Part shown: positions 8,682 to 17,752 of the stretch, piece by piece
Numbering within the stretch: position 1 is the first letter of the stretch
Layout: each line of letters opens with the position of its first letter
Source: Halosimplex halophilum
Lineage (GTDB): Archaea > Halobacteriota > Halobacteria > Halobacteriales > Haloarculaceae
NCBI RefSeq assembly: GCF_004698125.1
Contig: NZ_ML214297.1
Coordinates: 1,302,001 to 1,366,000 of the forward strand
Direction of reading: 5' to 3'
Length of the DNA stretch: 64,000 nucleotides
Position numbers and translations under genes: made by a program
The notes under the pieces: generated by a model
The model's database searches: none
Told to the model about the DNA's origin: nothing
The model's input: only the letters and a program-made list of their open reading frames with translations

Positions 8682-9053
8682 CTACTCGCCGAACAGCGAC
8701 AGCGCCGTCGCGACGGTCTCGGGGTCGTGGTCGTCGCGCTCGGCCGCCGCCCGGAGGCCCCGCTCGGGGGCGGCAAGCAGCCGGGCGACCAGCCGGTCGG
8801 CGAGCCGTTCGACCGCCTCGCGGTCTCGTTCCGAGAGCTCGCTCCGGGCGTCGAGTTTCGTCAGCGCCGTCTCGACCTCCCGGTCGCGGACCTCGCCGGC
8901 GCGCTCGCGGATCCGCGCGCGGGCCGCGTCGGGATCGGGCGTCTCGGCGTCCGGTTCGGTCGTCCCGGTGTCAGGATCGTCGGGGCGCTCGGCGGTGCCG
9001 GCGGCGTCGGAGTCGGCGCTCTCGACCCCTCCAGTCGACGACGCGCCGGTCAT
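8682..9053 (-). CDS. Free-standing glutamyl-tRNA-reductase dimerisation-like domain protein
   Basis: The protein has 123 residues. The first 45 are a disordered Asp/Thr/Pro-rich leader. The rest matches the shape of the C-terminal helical dimerisation domain of HemA: REVETALTKL, then LSERDREAVERLADRLVARLL, then AAPERGLRAAAE, and a closing LFGE. No catalytic or NADPH domain is present. It overlaps the DUF2249 gene upstream (ATGA at 9050-9053), so the two are co-translated. It may modulate haem synthesis or serve as a dimerisation adaptor. The domain call is from pattern memory. Confidence 0.6.
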   Translation of the reverse strand: MTGASSTGGVESADSDAAGTAERPDDPDTGTTEPDAETPDPDAARARIRERAGEVRDREVETALTKLDARSELSERDREAVERLADRLVARLLAAPERGLRAAAERDDHDPETVATALSLFGE

Positions 9054-9322
9054 GCCCGCCAGATCGCCGTGACGGTGACGCCGTCGCGCTCGACGGTCGC
9101 GTACTCGTAGCCGCGGTCGTCGAGCTTGGGGTAGAGGTGCTGGGGCGCGCGGTCGTTGAACTGGACCAGCACCGTCTCGTCGTCCAGCTCGACCAGCCGT
9201 TCGAGCGTGTTCGCCAGCGGCTTCGGCGGCCCCAGGTCGCGCACGTCCAGCGTCTCCCTGGGGGCCTCGGACGGAGCGTCGGTCTCGGCGACGACCGCCT
9301 CGGGGTTCAGTCCGGTGGACAT
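9050..9322 (-). CDS. DUF2249 domain protein (second copy)
   Basis: This 90-residue protein has an N-terminal acidic leader and then LDVRDLGPPKPL, ETVLVQFNDRAPQHLYP and YEYATVERDG, the DUF2249 core with its Pro-rich turn and conserved H-L-Y-P. It is the first gene of a two-gene unit with the HemA-dimerisation-like protein. The perfect palindrome CGAACCTGTTCG begins 39 nt upstream. Its role is likely in redox or sulfur handling linked to the oxidase cluster. Confidence 0.8.
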   Translation of the reverse strand: MSTGLNPEAVVAETDAPSEAPRETLDVRDLGPPKPLANTLERLVELDDETVLVQFNDRAPQHLYPKLDDRGYEYATVERDGVTVTAIWRA

Positions 9323-9360
9323 ACGCGGGCCTACGGCGCCGACGCTTCCAGGGGTTGCGC

Positions 9361-9372
9361 CGAACCTGTTCG
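9361..9372. promoter_or_regulatory. CGAAC-N2-GTTCG inverted repeat, copy 4
   Basis: CGAACCTGTTCG has perfect five-base arms with a two-base spacer and lies 39 nt upstream of the start at 9322. It is the best evidence, with copy 1, for a common transcription factor. Confidence 0.6.
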
Positions 9373-9410
9373 GGCGTCCGAAAACTGTGGGAGAACCGTC
9401 GAGGCCGCGA

Positions 9411-10469
9411 CTACCGGTCGATCGGGCGCAGCGTCACCACGTCGCCCTCGTACTCCTCGATGAACGACCCGGGGCCGCCGACGCTGACCTCGCCGCCGTC
9501 GGTCTCCAGGTAGAGGCTGGTCTCCAGCGTGTAGTCGTTGGTCGACGGCTCGACGAACGCCTGGCGGACCTGGCTGACGCGGCCGGCGACCTCCGGCCCC
9601 TCGTCGGTCCGGACGACCGCCTCCAGTTCGGTCCCCTCGCGGCGGTGGAGGACGGCCTCCAGCACGGAGTGGCGGAACCACTCGAAGGTCCGCGGGAGGT
9701 CGCCGGGCTCGCGGACGTGGACTTCCGTCGCCGCCGGCCAGTAGGCGCCGAAGTACAGCCCGACGATCGCCCCCGCGAGGTTGTCCTGCGTGACGGTGAC
9801 CGCCTCCTTGTCGACGTGGGTGCCCGAGAGGATACCCGAGTGGCCGATCATCGCCGCCTCGTCGTCGGCGGCGTACATGAACGGCAGGCTCTCGGACCAC
9901 GAGCGGACGACCGCGGCCGTCTCGTCCAGTCCCAGCTCGTCGGCGTCGATGTCGGCCATCCCGCCGACGAGCAGGAAGACGAGCACGCCGCGGTCGACCG
10001 CGTCCCGCAGTTCCGGCTCGATGTCCTCGTAGGAGTGGCCCGGGACCGCCACGAGCACCTCGTGGTCGGCCTCGGAGATCCCCCTCCGGAGGCGCTTGAC
10101 CGCGGTCTCGCGGGCCTTGATGATCTGGATCTCCGGCGTCTGCCGCTCGGTCTGGTTGAACCGCTCCTCCAGCGTCGGGGTGATGGATTCCAGGCGGTTC
10201 GACAGCGCGTCGATGGCCTCCTCGGGCGGCCGCGCCCGGATCGTCGTCGGCGAGGCGTGGTCGTTGACGACGACGAGGTCGCGGTCCTCCAGGCGCTCGG
10301 CGATGTTGTACACCGCCCGCTGGGTCACGTCCGCCGCCTCCGCGACGGTCCGCACCGTCGTCTCCCCCTGTTCGAGGATCGCCAGGTAGGTGTCGATCTC
10401 CGTGTCCGAGAAGCCGAACACGTTCAGCTCGTCCCTGAGCGTGCCGTCGTCGATCCCTTCGTCGGTCAT
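9411..10469 (-). CDS. TrmB-family transcriptional regulator
   Basis: This 352-residue protein has an N-terminal winged helix (about 15-80: GFSDTEIDTYLAIL, then TTVRTVAEAADVTQRAVYNI) of TrmB type and a short coiled linker. A phospholipase-D-like effector domain (about 110-260) follows, then a C-terminal sugar-binding beta domain. TrmB proteins control sugar uptake and central carbon genes in halophiles. It sits beside an ABC importer and two GH13 enzymes, so it is the likely local regulator. The ATG at 10469 fits the HTH start. Confidence 0.85.
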   Translation of the reverse strand: MTDEGIDDGTLRDELNVFGFSDTEIDTYLAILEQGETTVRTVAEAADVTQRAVYNIAERLEDRDLVVVNDHASPTTIRARPPEEAIDALSNRLESITPTLEERFNQTERQTPEIQIIKARETAVKRLRRGISEADHEVLVAVPGHSYEDIEPELRDAVDRGVLVFLLVGGMADIDADELGLDETAAVVRSWSESLPFMYAADDEAAMIGHSGILSGTHVDKEAVTVTQDNLAGAIVGLYFGAYWPAATEVHVREPGDLPRTFEWFRHSVLEAVLHRREGTELEAVVRTDEGPEVAGRVSQVRQAFVEPSTNDYTLETSLYLETDGGEVSVGGPGSFIEEYEGDVVTLRPIDR

Positions 10470-10563
10470 GATATCGGTCCGTTGAGCGGTATCACGTATG
10501 GTTGTTCCTCTTGCATATTCGATCGGTGACTCCGCCGTTCCCGCCGTCCGCCGCGTCGCTCGC

Positions 10564-10761
10564 TCACCACAGCTCCTCGAAGGGGTCCCAGTCGAGGCGG
10601 ATGAACGCCGCCGAGGCGACGAAGATCACCGCGAGCATCGCGAAGCTCACCACCGAGATCACGAAGGTCCCGGTCCCCCGCTCGACGAACGGGACCGCCA
10701 GGACCAGAAACCCCAGCAACACGGCGCTCGCGGTCAGGAACGCGCGCCAGACTGTCGTCAC
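10564..10761 (-). CDS. Two-TM small membrane protein
   Basis: This 65-residue protein has two hydrophobic helices separated by VERGTGTF and a C-terminal FEELW tail. The GTG at 10761 is preceded by GGAGG at 8 nt, which decides the start. It lies at the end of the importer operon and may be a small accessory protein. No family is recognised. Confidence 0.6.
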   Translation of the reverse strand: MTTVWRAFLTASAVLLGFLVLAVPFVERGTGTFVISVVSFAMLAVIFVASAAFIRLDWDPFEELW

Positions 10762-10888
10762 ACCCACGTCCTCCGTAGGCGGTGATCGACGGCCGGGCAC
10801 TTCATGGTCCCGCCGCTGCCCGACCCCGCGCCGGGCCGCCGCATGTCAGAGCGACCCGCGGCCGGACGAGCGGGCGGGAACGCCATCG

Positions 10889-13180
10889 TCAGTCCCCGGC
10901 GTTCGGTGACTCCGCGGCGGCGACGCCCTCCAGGGGTTCGCTGTCCCAGTAGGGGTGGTTCGGGTCCGCCCGGTGGCACGCGACCGCGCGCTCGCCGGCC
11001 CCCGACTCGTCCAGGTCCGGCGCCTCGCTCACGCAGGCCTCGCGGGCTTCCGGACAGCGGGTGTGGAACCGGCAGCCCGTCGGCGGGTCGACCGGGTCCG
11101 GGATGTCGATCGACCGGACCGGCGGCTCGGTCATCTCCTGGTCGCTGGGGTCGAGGTTGGCCGTCGCCCACCGCAGCACCTTCGTGTATGGGTGCTGGGG
11201 GTCGTTCAGCACCTCGTCGGGCGGGCCGACCTCGACGAGCTCGCCGAGGTACATGATCCCGATGCGGCCGTCGGCCTTCTCAGCGAGGTAGCGGGCGTTC
11301 GACAGCGTGTGCGAGATGAAGACGAAGGAGGTGTTGAACTGCTCCTGCAACTCGAGCAGCAGGTCCATGGTCTCCACCCGCAGGGACACGTCCAGCGCCG
11401 AGACGGCCTCGTCGGCGAGGATCACGTCCGGGTTCATCAACAGTGCGCGCACGAGCGCCACCCGCTGTTGCTCCCCGCCCGACAGCTGGTGCGGGAAGCG
11501 GTTGGCGTAGTCCTCGGGCGGCTGCATCCCGACCCGGTCGAGCAGCGCGTAGATGCGCGCCCGCCGGTCCTCCGTCGACAGCTCGGGGTTCCAGCGCTTC
11601 AGCGGCGCCTCCAGCGAGGTGACGACCTTCTGGTTCGGGTTCAGCGACGCGCCGGGGTCCTGGTGGATGATCTGCAGCGCCTGGCGGATGTCCCCGTACT
11701 CGATCTCGGGGTCACCGACGCCGTCCTTGGCGTCCCAGATGTCCTGGCCGCGATAGGCGACGCTGCCCTCGGTGGGCCGCTGGACGCCGATGATCGCCTT
11801 GCCCAGCGTCGTCTTCCCGCAGCCGGACTCCCCGACCAGCGCAAGCACGTCGTTCTCCGGGATGTCGATGCTCACGTCGTCGACCGCGTGGACCGTCTCG
11901 GCGTCGCCGGTCAGCGACGCCAGCAGCCCCTGCTCCTCCTCGAAGTGGATGGACACGTCGTCCAGCGAGACGACCGTCTCGTCGTCGGGCGCGGCGAGGG
12001 CGCTGCCCCCGCCGCTCGCGCCGCTCGTACCGTCGCCGAACGCGCCGTCGTCGGCCGCGGCCTCGTCGGCCGCCTCGTCGACTGCGCCCGCGACCTCCTC
12101 CGCGTCGAACGGCACCGCCTCCTCGGCCCGCTCGTGGTAGAAACACGCCGAGCGCTGGTCCGGGCCGGCGTCGTACCACTCCGGTTTCTCCTCGTGGCAG
12201 CGCTGGTCGGCCAGCGGGCACCGCGGCGCGTAGTGGCAGCCGTCCGGGACGTGCGCCGGGTTCGGCGCCGTCCCCTCGATGGGTTTCATCGTCGACAGCG
12301 GCGCGTCGAGGTTCGGCACCGCCTTCAGCAGCGCCCTGGTGTAGGGGTGGCTGGAGTCGCGGACGAGCCGCTCGCTCGGGCCGACCTCCGCCAGCTCGAA
12401 CGCGTAGAGGATGGCCAGCCGGTCGGCCAGCCCCGCGACCAGCGGCAGGTCGTGGGTGATGAACAGGATCGACAGCTCGTACTTCTCCTTGATGTCGTCG
12501 AGCAGCGAGAGGATCGACCGCTGCATCAGGAGATCGAGCGCGGCGGTCGGCTCGTCCATCAGGAGCACGTCCGGTTCGAGGATGAGCGAGAGGGCGATCA
12601 GCGCCCGCTGGCTCATCCCACCCGACAGCTCGTGGGCGTAGGAGTTCAGCACCCGCTCGGGGTCGAGATACAGGTCCGAGAGGAGCTGGCGGGCCCGCTC
12701 CATGCCCTCGTCGACGTCGTAGTCGTGGGCCTCGAGCGTCTCCTCGAAGTGCCCGCCGATGGTCATCGTGGGGTTGAACGACGACAGCGCCCCCTGGAAG
12801 ACCATCGAGATCTCCTCCCAGCGGAACTGCTTGAGGTCGTCGCCCGAAAGGTCGAGGACGTGGACCGGGTCGGCGTTCGCCGAGGGGTAGTAGCGCACGT
12901 CGCCGGTCGTGATCCCGGGCTCCTCGACGGCGTCCATCATCGCGTTGGCGAGCATGGACTTGCCCGAGCCCGACTCGCCGACGCAGCCGAGGATCTCCCC
13001 GCGGCGCAGGTCGAGGTTCACGTCGTCTAACACCATCGCGTCGCGGGCCTGCAGGTCGTAGGTGACGCTGACGTTGCGCACCTCGACGATGGGGTCGTCG
13101 GTCGCTTCGGCCGTCTGGTCGCGGCCCCGCGAGGGGCCGTCGGTGTCGGTACCGGTCGTGTCGTCGCGTGTGCTCGCCAT
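10889..13180 (-). CDS. Dipeptide/oligosaccharide ABC transporter ATPase, fused DppD-DppF
   Basis: This 763-residue protein holds two complete ABC domains. The first has Walker A GESGSGKS near residue 71, LSGGMSQRA and Walker B VLLMDEPTA. A Cys-rich oligopeptide-type C-terminal extension follows (CHYAPRCPLADQRC). After an acidic Ala-rich linker, the second domain has GESGCGKT near 450, LSGGEQQRV and VILADEAVSALD, again with CRFHTRCPEAREAC. It energises the DppBC permease encoded immediately upstream, with one base between the genes. The fusion of both ATPases is common in haloarchaea. The Cys clusters could hold Fe-S, as reported in DppD. Confidence 0.92.
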   Translation of the reverse strand: MASTRDDTTGTDTDGPSRGRDQTAEATDDPIVEVRNVSVTYDLQARDAMVLDDVNLDLRRGEILGCVGESGSGKSMLANAMMDAVEEPGITTGDVRYYPSANADPVHVLDLSGDDLKQFRWEEISMVFQGALSSFNPTMTIGGHFEETLEAHDYDVDEGMERARQLLSDLYLDPERVLNSYAHELSGGMSQRALIALSLILEPDVLLMDEPTAALDLLMQRSILSLLDDIKEKYELSILFITHDLPLVAGLADRLAILYAFELAEVGPSERLVRDSSHPYTRALLKAVPNLDAPLSTMKPIEGTAPNPAHVPDGCHYAPRCPLADQRCHEEKPEWYDAGPDQRSACFYHERAEEAVPFDAEEVAGAVDEAADEAAADDGAFGDGTSGASGGGSALAAPDDETVVSLDDVSIHFEEEQGLLASLTGDAETVHAVDDVSIDIPENDVLALVGESGCGKTTLGKAIIGVQRPTEGSVAYRGQDIWDAKDGVGDPEIEYGDIRQALQIIHQDPGASLNPNQKVVTSLEAPLKRWNPELSTEDRRARIYALLDRVGMQPPEDYANRFPHQLSGGEQQRVALVRALLMNPDVILADEAVSALDVSLRVETMDLLLELQEQFNTSFVFISHTLSNARYLAEKADGRIGIMYLGELVEVGPPDEVLNDPQHPYTKVLRWATANLDPSDQEMTEPPVRSIDIPDPVDPPTGCRFHTRCPEAREACVSEAPDLDESGAGERAVACHRADPNHPYWDSEPLEGVAAAESPNAGD

Positions 13181-13181
13181 G

Positions 13182-14495
13182 TCAGATACCTCCCGTGGCC
13201 GCGCTGGTGGCGCCGCCGGGGCCGCCGGTGTCTCCGTCGCCCTCCTCGTCGCCGTCGTCCTCGACGGTCTTGGCGTGGCGGGCGCGGACCCGCGGGTTGA
13301 ACACGCGGTCGGCGCCCTGCGCGAGCAGGGTCAACCCGAGCGCGAGGACGATGATCGTCACCATCGGGACGAGCAGCCAGTGGAACGCCGCCGCGGAGGA
13401 GGTCGCCCCCGCGCGGTTGACGGCGGCGTTCATCATGACGCCCCAGTTGTTGCTGTTGTACGGCAGGACGCCGAGGAAGTACAGCCCGACGGCCCCGAAG
13501 ATGACCGCGCGGGCCTGCCGGACGAAGTTCATCGAGATGTACGGCATCAGGTTCGGGACGATGTCGCTGCCGATGATCCGCGAGGTCGGGATCCCCATGA
13601 TGCGGGAGGCCTCGACGTACTCGGCGTCCCGCAGCGTCAGCACCTGCGAGCGGATCGCGCGTGCGAGCCCCGCCCAGGCGTTGACCGTGATGAGGACACC
13701 GATGACCACCGGGTGGCCCTCGATCTGCAGCACCGCCGCGAGGACGATCGTCAGCGGCAGCCCCGGGATGGTCATCATCACGTCGGTGATCGTCATCAGG
13801 ACGCTGTCGACGCGCCCGCCCTTGTAGCCGGCGAGCGTGCCGACGCCCGTCCCGAGGACGACCGTGAACACCGCGCCCGCGGTGATCATCAGCAACATCG
13901 CGGGCGTCGCGTAGACGAGCTGCGAGAGGATGTCCACGCCCGAGGCGGTCGTCCCGAACGGGTGGGCCAGCGTCCGGAAGGCCCCGATCAGCCGTTCCCC
14001 CTGGTTGGGCGACGGCTCCGCGACGAGGTGCGGGCCGACGATCCCCATGAACAGGTACAGCGTGACGACGACGACCCCGAAGCGGGCCCGCCAGTCGTCC
14101 CAGACGATCCGGGCCGGGGCGAGCACCTTCTCCTCGAACCACTGCCGGCGGCGCTCGCTCTCGCTGAGCGTCACGTCGGCCATCTGCTCGAACTCGGAGA
14201 CCCCGTCCGGTCCCCGACCCGGGGTCGGTCGGCCCGCGCCCCCGGCCTCGCCGCCGTCGGCGCGAAGCTCGGACGACTGGTCGCTCGGCTCACCACGGTC
14301 CGCCGGGAGCCGGCCCTTCCACGCGTGGCCGGAGATGGCCGGCCGCGACGGGCCGGCGTCGTCGCCGGCCCCGGTGACCGTCTCCGGGTCGATGGCGTCG
14401 TCGTTGCCCGCGATCGCGTCGAAGGCGGGGTCGGACTCCCGTTCGTCGCCGTCCGGCTGCGGGCCGTCGCCGCGCTCGCCGTCAGTAGGACTCAC
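13182..14495 (-). CDS. ABC transporter permease, DppC type
   Basis: This 437-residue protein is the inner-membrane permease half. Six TM helices lie in the last 300 residues, with the EAA loop near EYVEASRIMGIPTSRII. It is unusual for an acidic, disordered N-terminal extension of about 115 residues before the first helix, and an Asp/Glu/Gly-rich tail. The GTG at 14495 is chosen because GGGAGGTG lies 7 nt upstream; GTG 14504 is an alternative. The gene overlaps the end of dppB, so they are co-translated. Confidence 0.88.
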   Translation of the reverse strand: MSPTDGERGDGPQPDGDERESDPAFDAIAGNDDAIDPETVTGAGDDAGPSRPAISGHAWKGRLPADRGEPSDQSSELRADGGEAGGAGRPTPGRGPDGVSEFEQMADVTLSESERRRQWFEEKVLAPARIVWDDWRARFGVVVVTLYLFMGIVGPHLVAEPSPNQGERLIGAFRTLAHPFGTTASGVDILSQLVYATPAMLLMITAGAVFTVVLGTGVGTLAGYKGGRVDSVLMTITDVMMTIPGLPLTIVLAAVLQIEGHPVVIGVLITVNAWAGLARAIRSQVLTLRDAEYVEASRIMGIPTSRIIGSDIVPNLMPYISMNFVRQARAVIFGAVGLYFLGVLPYNSNNWGVMMNAAVNRAGATSSAAAFHWLLVPMVTIIVLALGLTLLAQGADRVFNPRVRARHAKTVEDDGDEEGDGDTGGPGGATSAATGGI

Positions 14496-15495
14496 GCGAG
14501 GCACCTCCCTTGGCGCGGGGGTCGAGCCAGCCGTAGGTCAGGTCGGCGATGGTGATGCCGATGACCATCGCGACGGTGATCAGGATGAACCCGCCCATCA
14601 TCAGCGGGTAGTCGCGGGCGCTGATGGACTGGATCAGGTAGAACCCGACGCCCGGGTACGCGAAGATGTTCTCGATGATCACCGCCCCGCCGAAGACGGT
14701 CCCGATGGCGATCATCAGACCCGTGTACATCGGCAGGATGGCGTTGCGCGCGACGTACCGCAGGGCGATCCGCCGGGTCGAGAGCCCGCGCAGCCGCGCC
14801 ACCCGCAGGTAGTCCTCCCCGAGGACCCGTATCGCGTTGCCGCGCATCGACAGCGCCCAGCCGCCGAAGCCGACGACCGCCATCGACGCGATCGGCATCG
14901 CCCCGTGGTAGAGGACGCTCAGCAGGAACTCGGGGTTGGTGAGCGCGGGGTCGAGCGCGGAGTTGTACCGCCCGCCCGTCGGGAACAGCTGGTAGCGGTA
15001 GCCCAGGTACGCGACGAGCAACAGCGCGACGACGTAGCCCGGCGTCGAGTTGAGCACGAGGCCGACGCCGGTGGACCCGACGTCGAACGTCGAGCCCTCC
15101 TTGTAGGCCATGACCGCGCCCAGCGAGACGCCGACGGTGAAGGCGATGAACAGCGCCGAGGCGGTCAGGAACACGGTCCAGGGGATCGCCGGGCCGATGA
15201 TGCTCGCGACGGGGTCGCCGTACCAGACCGACTGGCCGAAATCGCCCTGCGCGAGGCCGACCATGTAGTCGACGTACTGGACGTACACCGGCTCGTCCGG
15301 GTTGATCCCCGACTGGGCCTCGATGCGCCTGTTTATCGCCTCCGGCGACAGGTTGCTGCCCCCCTGCTCCATGATCTGCGCGCGGAGGTAGTCCATCGGT
15401 CCCCCCGGCAGGAGCCTGATGAGGGCGAAGCTGAACGACACCACCGCGAAGACGGTGAAAATCGACTGTCCGATGCGTTTGACGAAGTATTTCAT
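14482..15495 (-). CDS. ABC transporter permease, DppB type
   Basis: This 337-residue permease begins MKYFVKRIGQSIFT, the usual DppB N-terminus with the first helix. A long periplasmic loop of about 75 residues follows, then five more helices with the EAA loop (VLGEDYLRVARLRGLSTRRI). It is paired with DppC downstream (overlap) and the binding protein upstream. It belongs to the peptide/nickel/oligosaccharide importer class. In this context the cargo may be a sugar. Confidence 0.9.
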   Translation of the reverse strand: MKYFVKRIGQSIFTVFAVVSFSFALIRLLPGGPMDYLRAQIMEQGGSNLSPEAINRRIEAQSGINPDEPVYVQYVDYMVGLAQGDFGQSVWYGDPVASIIGPAIPWTVFLTASALFIAFTVGVSLGAVMAYKEGSTFDVGSTGVGLVLNSTPGYVVALLLVAYLGYRYQLFPTGGRYNSALDPALTNPEFLLSVLYHGAMPIASMAVVGFGGWALSMRGNAIRVLGEDYLRVARLRGLSTRRIALRYVARNAILPMYTGLMIAIGTVFGGAVIIENIFAYPGVGFYLIQSISARDYPLMMGGFILITVAMVIGITIADLTYGWLDPRAKGGASRESY

Positions 15496-15569
15496 GTGTG
15501 AAACCGTGTTCGGTGCCGCCTGTTAGCTCCACCGCCGCGCGGACGGAGCGGCCGCCACTCGTGCGGGCG

Positions 15570-17492
15570 TCATTCCTGGGGCGTGGCCAGGTCGGAGATG
15601 TAGTCGTCCGGGACGATGGTCTCCGAGTCGCGCAGGTCCTCGTGGAGGATCGGCGCCTCGTACTCCGTCGGGACGTTCCAGTAGTCCGTGGCGTCCCCGC
15701 TCCGGTAGATCCAGTCGAAGTGGAAGTACGGGTGGGTGTGGTTGTACGACGCCCACCCCTGGAGCGCGAGCTTGAAGTCGCCCTCGACGTAGTCGCCGCC
15801 CCAGTAGGTCGCCGAGTCCTGCATGATCGGCTCGGACTCGATGCCGAAGTCCTGGAGGTGCGAGACGATGGTCTGGACGCCCGACACCCAGTCGGAGAAG
15901 CCCGCCGGCCCCTTGATCGGCAGCTCCAGCGGCTCGCCGTCCTTCTGCCAGGTGCCGTCGCTCTTCTCGTAGCCGGCCTCGCGGAGCAGCTCGGCGGCCC
16001 GCTCGGTGCGCTGCTCGGCGCGGCCGTAGGTGTCGAACTCGTCGGCGACGCCCTCGAGCCAGTGGCCCTCGATCTGGTCGTTGAACTCGCCGGTCAGGCC
16101 GCTCGGGTACGTGACGGCGACCTTCGACCCGGTGCCGGCCGCGGAGTTGCCCGCCGCGGCCTCGCGGTCGATGACGTTCGCGATCGCCTTCCGGACGCGC
16201 ACGTCGTCGACCGGCTCGCGGTCGTGGTTGAAGACGATGCCCATCCCCCAGTGGCGGGAGACCAGCGCGGTCTGCATGTGGTCGGGGAGCCGCCGGGTCT
16301 GGTTCTGCGGCATGAACAGCGTCGCCGACCCGTCGGTCTCGCCGTTGATGAGCGAGCTCCACCGACCGGAGTTCTCCGGCTTGTAGAGGTACTCGACCTC
16401 GGAGAAGTTGATGTTGTCCGCGTCGGGGTGGCCGTCGTACTTCGTGACGAGCGTCCGCTGGCTGTCGGCGTCCTCCCACTGGAAGGGGCCGTTGCCGATC
16501 GGCTCGGCGTCGCTGAACTCCGTCAGCTCGCCCAGCGCCGACGACCGCTCCTCCTCGCTCTCGGCCTCGTCGAGCGCCGTCACGTACTCGCCGTAGACCT
16601 CGTCGTAGGCGCGCAGCCGCGTCGGCGCGAGCAGCGACAGGAGGATATCCTCGTTGACGGCCTGCTCCAGCGTGATCTCGACGGTCTTCTCGCCGGTGGC
16701 CTGCACGCGGTCGGGCACCGCGTTCATGTCGCCCTCCGGCAGGACGTACGGGCCGATCCCGCCGCCCCCGGCGCTGTTGTACAGGTCGAGCTTGATGTGG
16801 TTGGCCACGTCGGTCCCGGTGACCGGCTCCCCGTCGTGCCAGGTCTGGCCCTCGCGGACCGAGAGCGTCAGCGTCGACTCGCCGACCTCCCAGTCGCTGA
16901 TCACGTAGGGGTGGTACTCGCGGGTGGCGACGTTGTACCGCATGAACCGGTCGAAGATCATCCGGCGGGCCTCCCCGTCGTTCGTCCCGTTCCAGACGTT
17001 GTACTGGGAGTCGGCCGGGACGGCCCACTGGGCGAGGGTCAGCCGCTCGTCGTCGGCGCCCTCCTTCAGCGTCCAGTCGCCGGTCCGCGGCAGCCAGCTG
17101 GTCGGCCAGTACACCTGCATCTTCTCGCTGTCGGCCGACGGGACCGACCAGTCGTCGGTCGCCTGGAACGACTGGGCCAGCTTCTCCATGACCGGCAACA
17201 CCGGCAGCGTCTGGTTGGTGACGTAGGCCAGCTCCTGGATCGTCCCCATCGAGGTGCTCTCGAACCCTTCCGGCGTGGCGGTCGACTCCGGGGTTCCGGA
17301 GCCGCCGTCCGACCCGTCGCCGCCGTCGCCGCCGTCACCGCCGTCGCCGCCGGCCTCTGTATCGGTTTCCACTGCCGACTGTCCACCACAGCCCGCGAGG
17401 CCCGTCGCGACGCCCGTCGCACCGAGCAACCGCATCATCCGCCGGCGCGACATGGGCGTCCCGTTCGACCCGTGGTTCTGGTTGTCAGACAT
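15570..17492 (-). CDS. ABC transporter substrate-binding protein (SBP family 5), Tat lipoprotein
   Basis: This 640-residue protein has a twin-arginine lipoprotein signal (SRRRMMRLLGATG followed by LAGC, about residues 15-34) and a Gly/Asp-rich linker. The SBP_bac_5 body follows, with LTLSVREGQTWHDGEPVTGTD, VRKAIANVIDRE and the tyrosine/tryptophan-rich ligand region. The family binds oligopeptides but also cello- or malto-oligosaccharides in archaea. It is the first gene of the importer operon and divergent from two alpha-glucosidase genes. ATG 17492 and ATG 17453 are both possible starts. A TATA-like TTTTATG lies near 17523. Confidence 0.9.
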   Translation of the reverse strand: MSDNQNHGSNGTPMSRRRMMRLLGATGVATGLAGCGGQSAVETDTEAGGDGGDGGDGGDGSDGGSGTPESTATPEGFESTSMGTIQELAYVTNQTLPVLPVMEKLAQSFQATDDWSVPSADSEKMQVYWPTSWLPRTGDWTLKEGADDERLTLAQWAVPADSQYNVWNGTNDGEARRMIFDRFMRYNVATREYHPYVISDWEVGESTLTLSVREGQTWHDGEPVTGTDVANHIKLDLYNSAGGGGIGPYVLPEGDMNAVPDRVQATGEKTVEITLEQAVNEDILLSLLAPTRLRAYDEVYGEYVTALDEAESEEERSSALGELTEFSDAEPIGNGPFQWEDADSQRTLVTKYDGHPDADNINFSEVEYLYKPENSGRWSSLINGETDGSATLFMPQNQTRRLPDHMQTALVSRHWGMGIVFNHDREPVDDVRVRKAIANVIDREAAAGNSAAGTGSKVAVTYPSGLTGEFNDQIEGHWLEGVADEFDTYGRAEQRTERAAELLREAGYEKSDGTWQKDGEPLELPIKGPAGFSDWVSGVQTIVSHLQDFGIESEPIMQDSATYWGGDYVEGDFKLALQGWASYNHTHPYFHFDWIYRSGDATDYWNVPTEYEAPILHEDLRDSETIVPDDYISDLATPQE

Positions 17493-17752
17493 CGCTCGTT
17501 CAAGACCATGATAGACTTACCCATAAAACTTTGGTTGAATCTGTTCTTCAATATCCTCGCCAGAATTAAGTGAGTCGTTCCAGTCAGTATTTGTCGAGCG
17601 GAGTCCGCGCCGGACTTCCGGACACGACCCATGAAACGCATCCAAGCGATACGACGTGATAAGCGAATCGCCGGACGCGAGTGGGACGGTACCGCGCCCC
17701 ATCCGGGGCCCGCGGTCCCGTCCCCGAGGGCCCGACGGGACGGTGACCGGCG
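17493..17752. promoter_or_regulatory. Divergent promoter region between importer and GH13 genes
   Basis: This AT-rich 260-bp region contains a leftward TTTTATG box about 30 nt before the binding-protein start. Two rightward candidates are ATTAAG near 17563 and TGATAAG near 17657. I saw no clear TrmB-type inverted repeat. Confidence 0.5.

Noticed and set aside
10955..13030. A very long open frame opposite the DppD-DppF gene (and similar ones opposite other genes)
   Set aside because: High GC gives long shadow frames. The antisense frame has a biased Arg/Val/Gly/Asp make-up and no motif, while the sense frame is a clear ABC protein.
17493..17752. A TrmB-type operator in the divergent promoter
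   Set aside because: No convincing inverted repeat of the type TACT...AGTA was seen. Control by the TrmB protein therefore remains inference from gene position.
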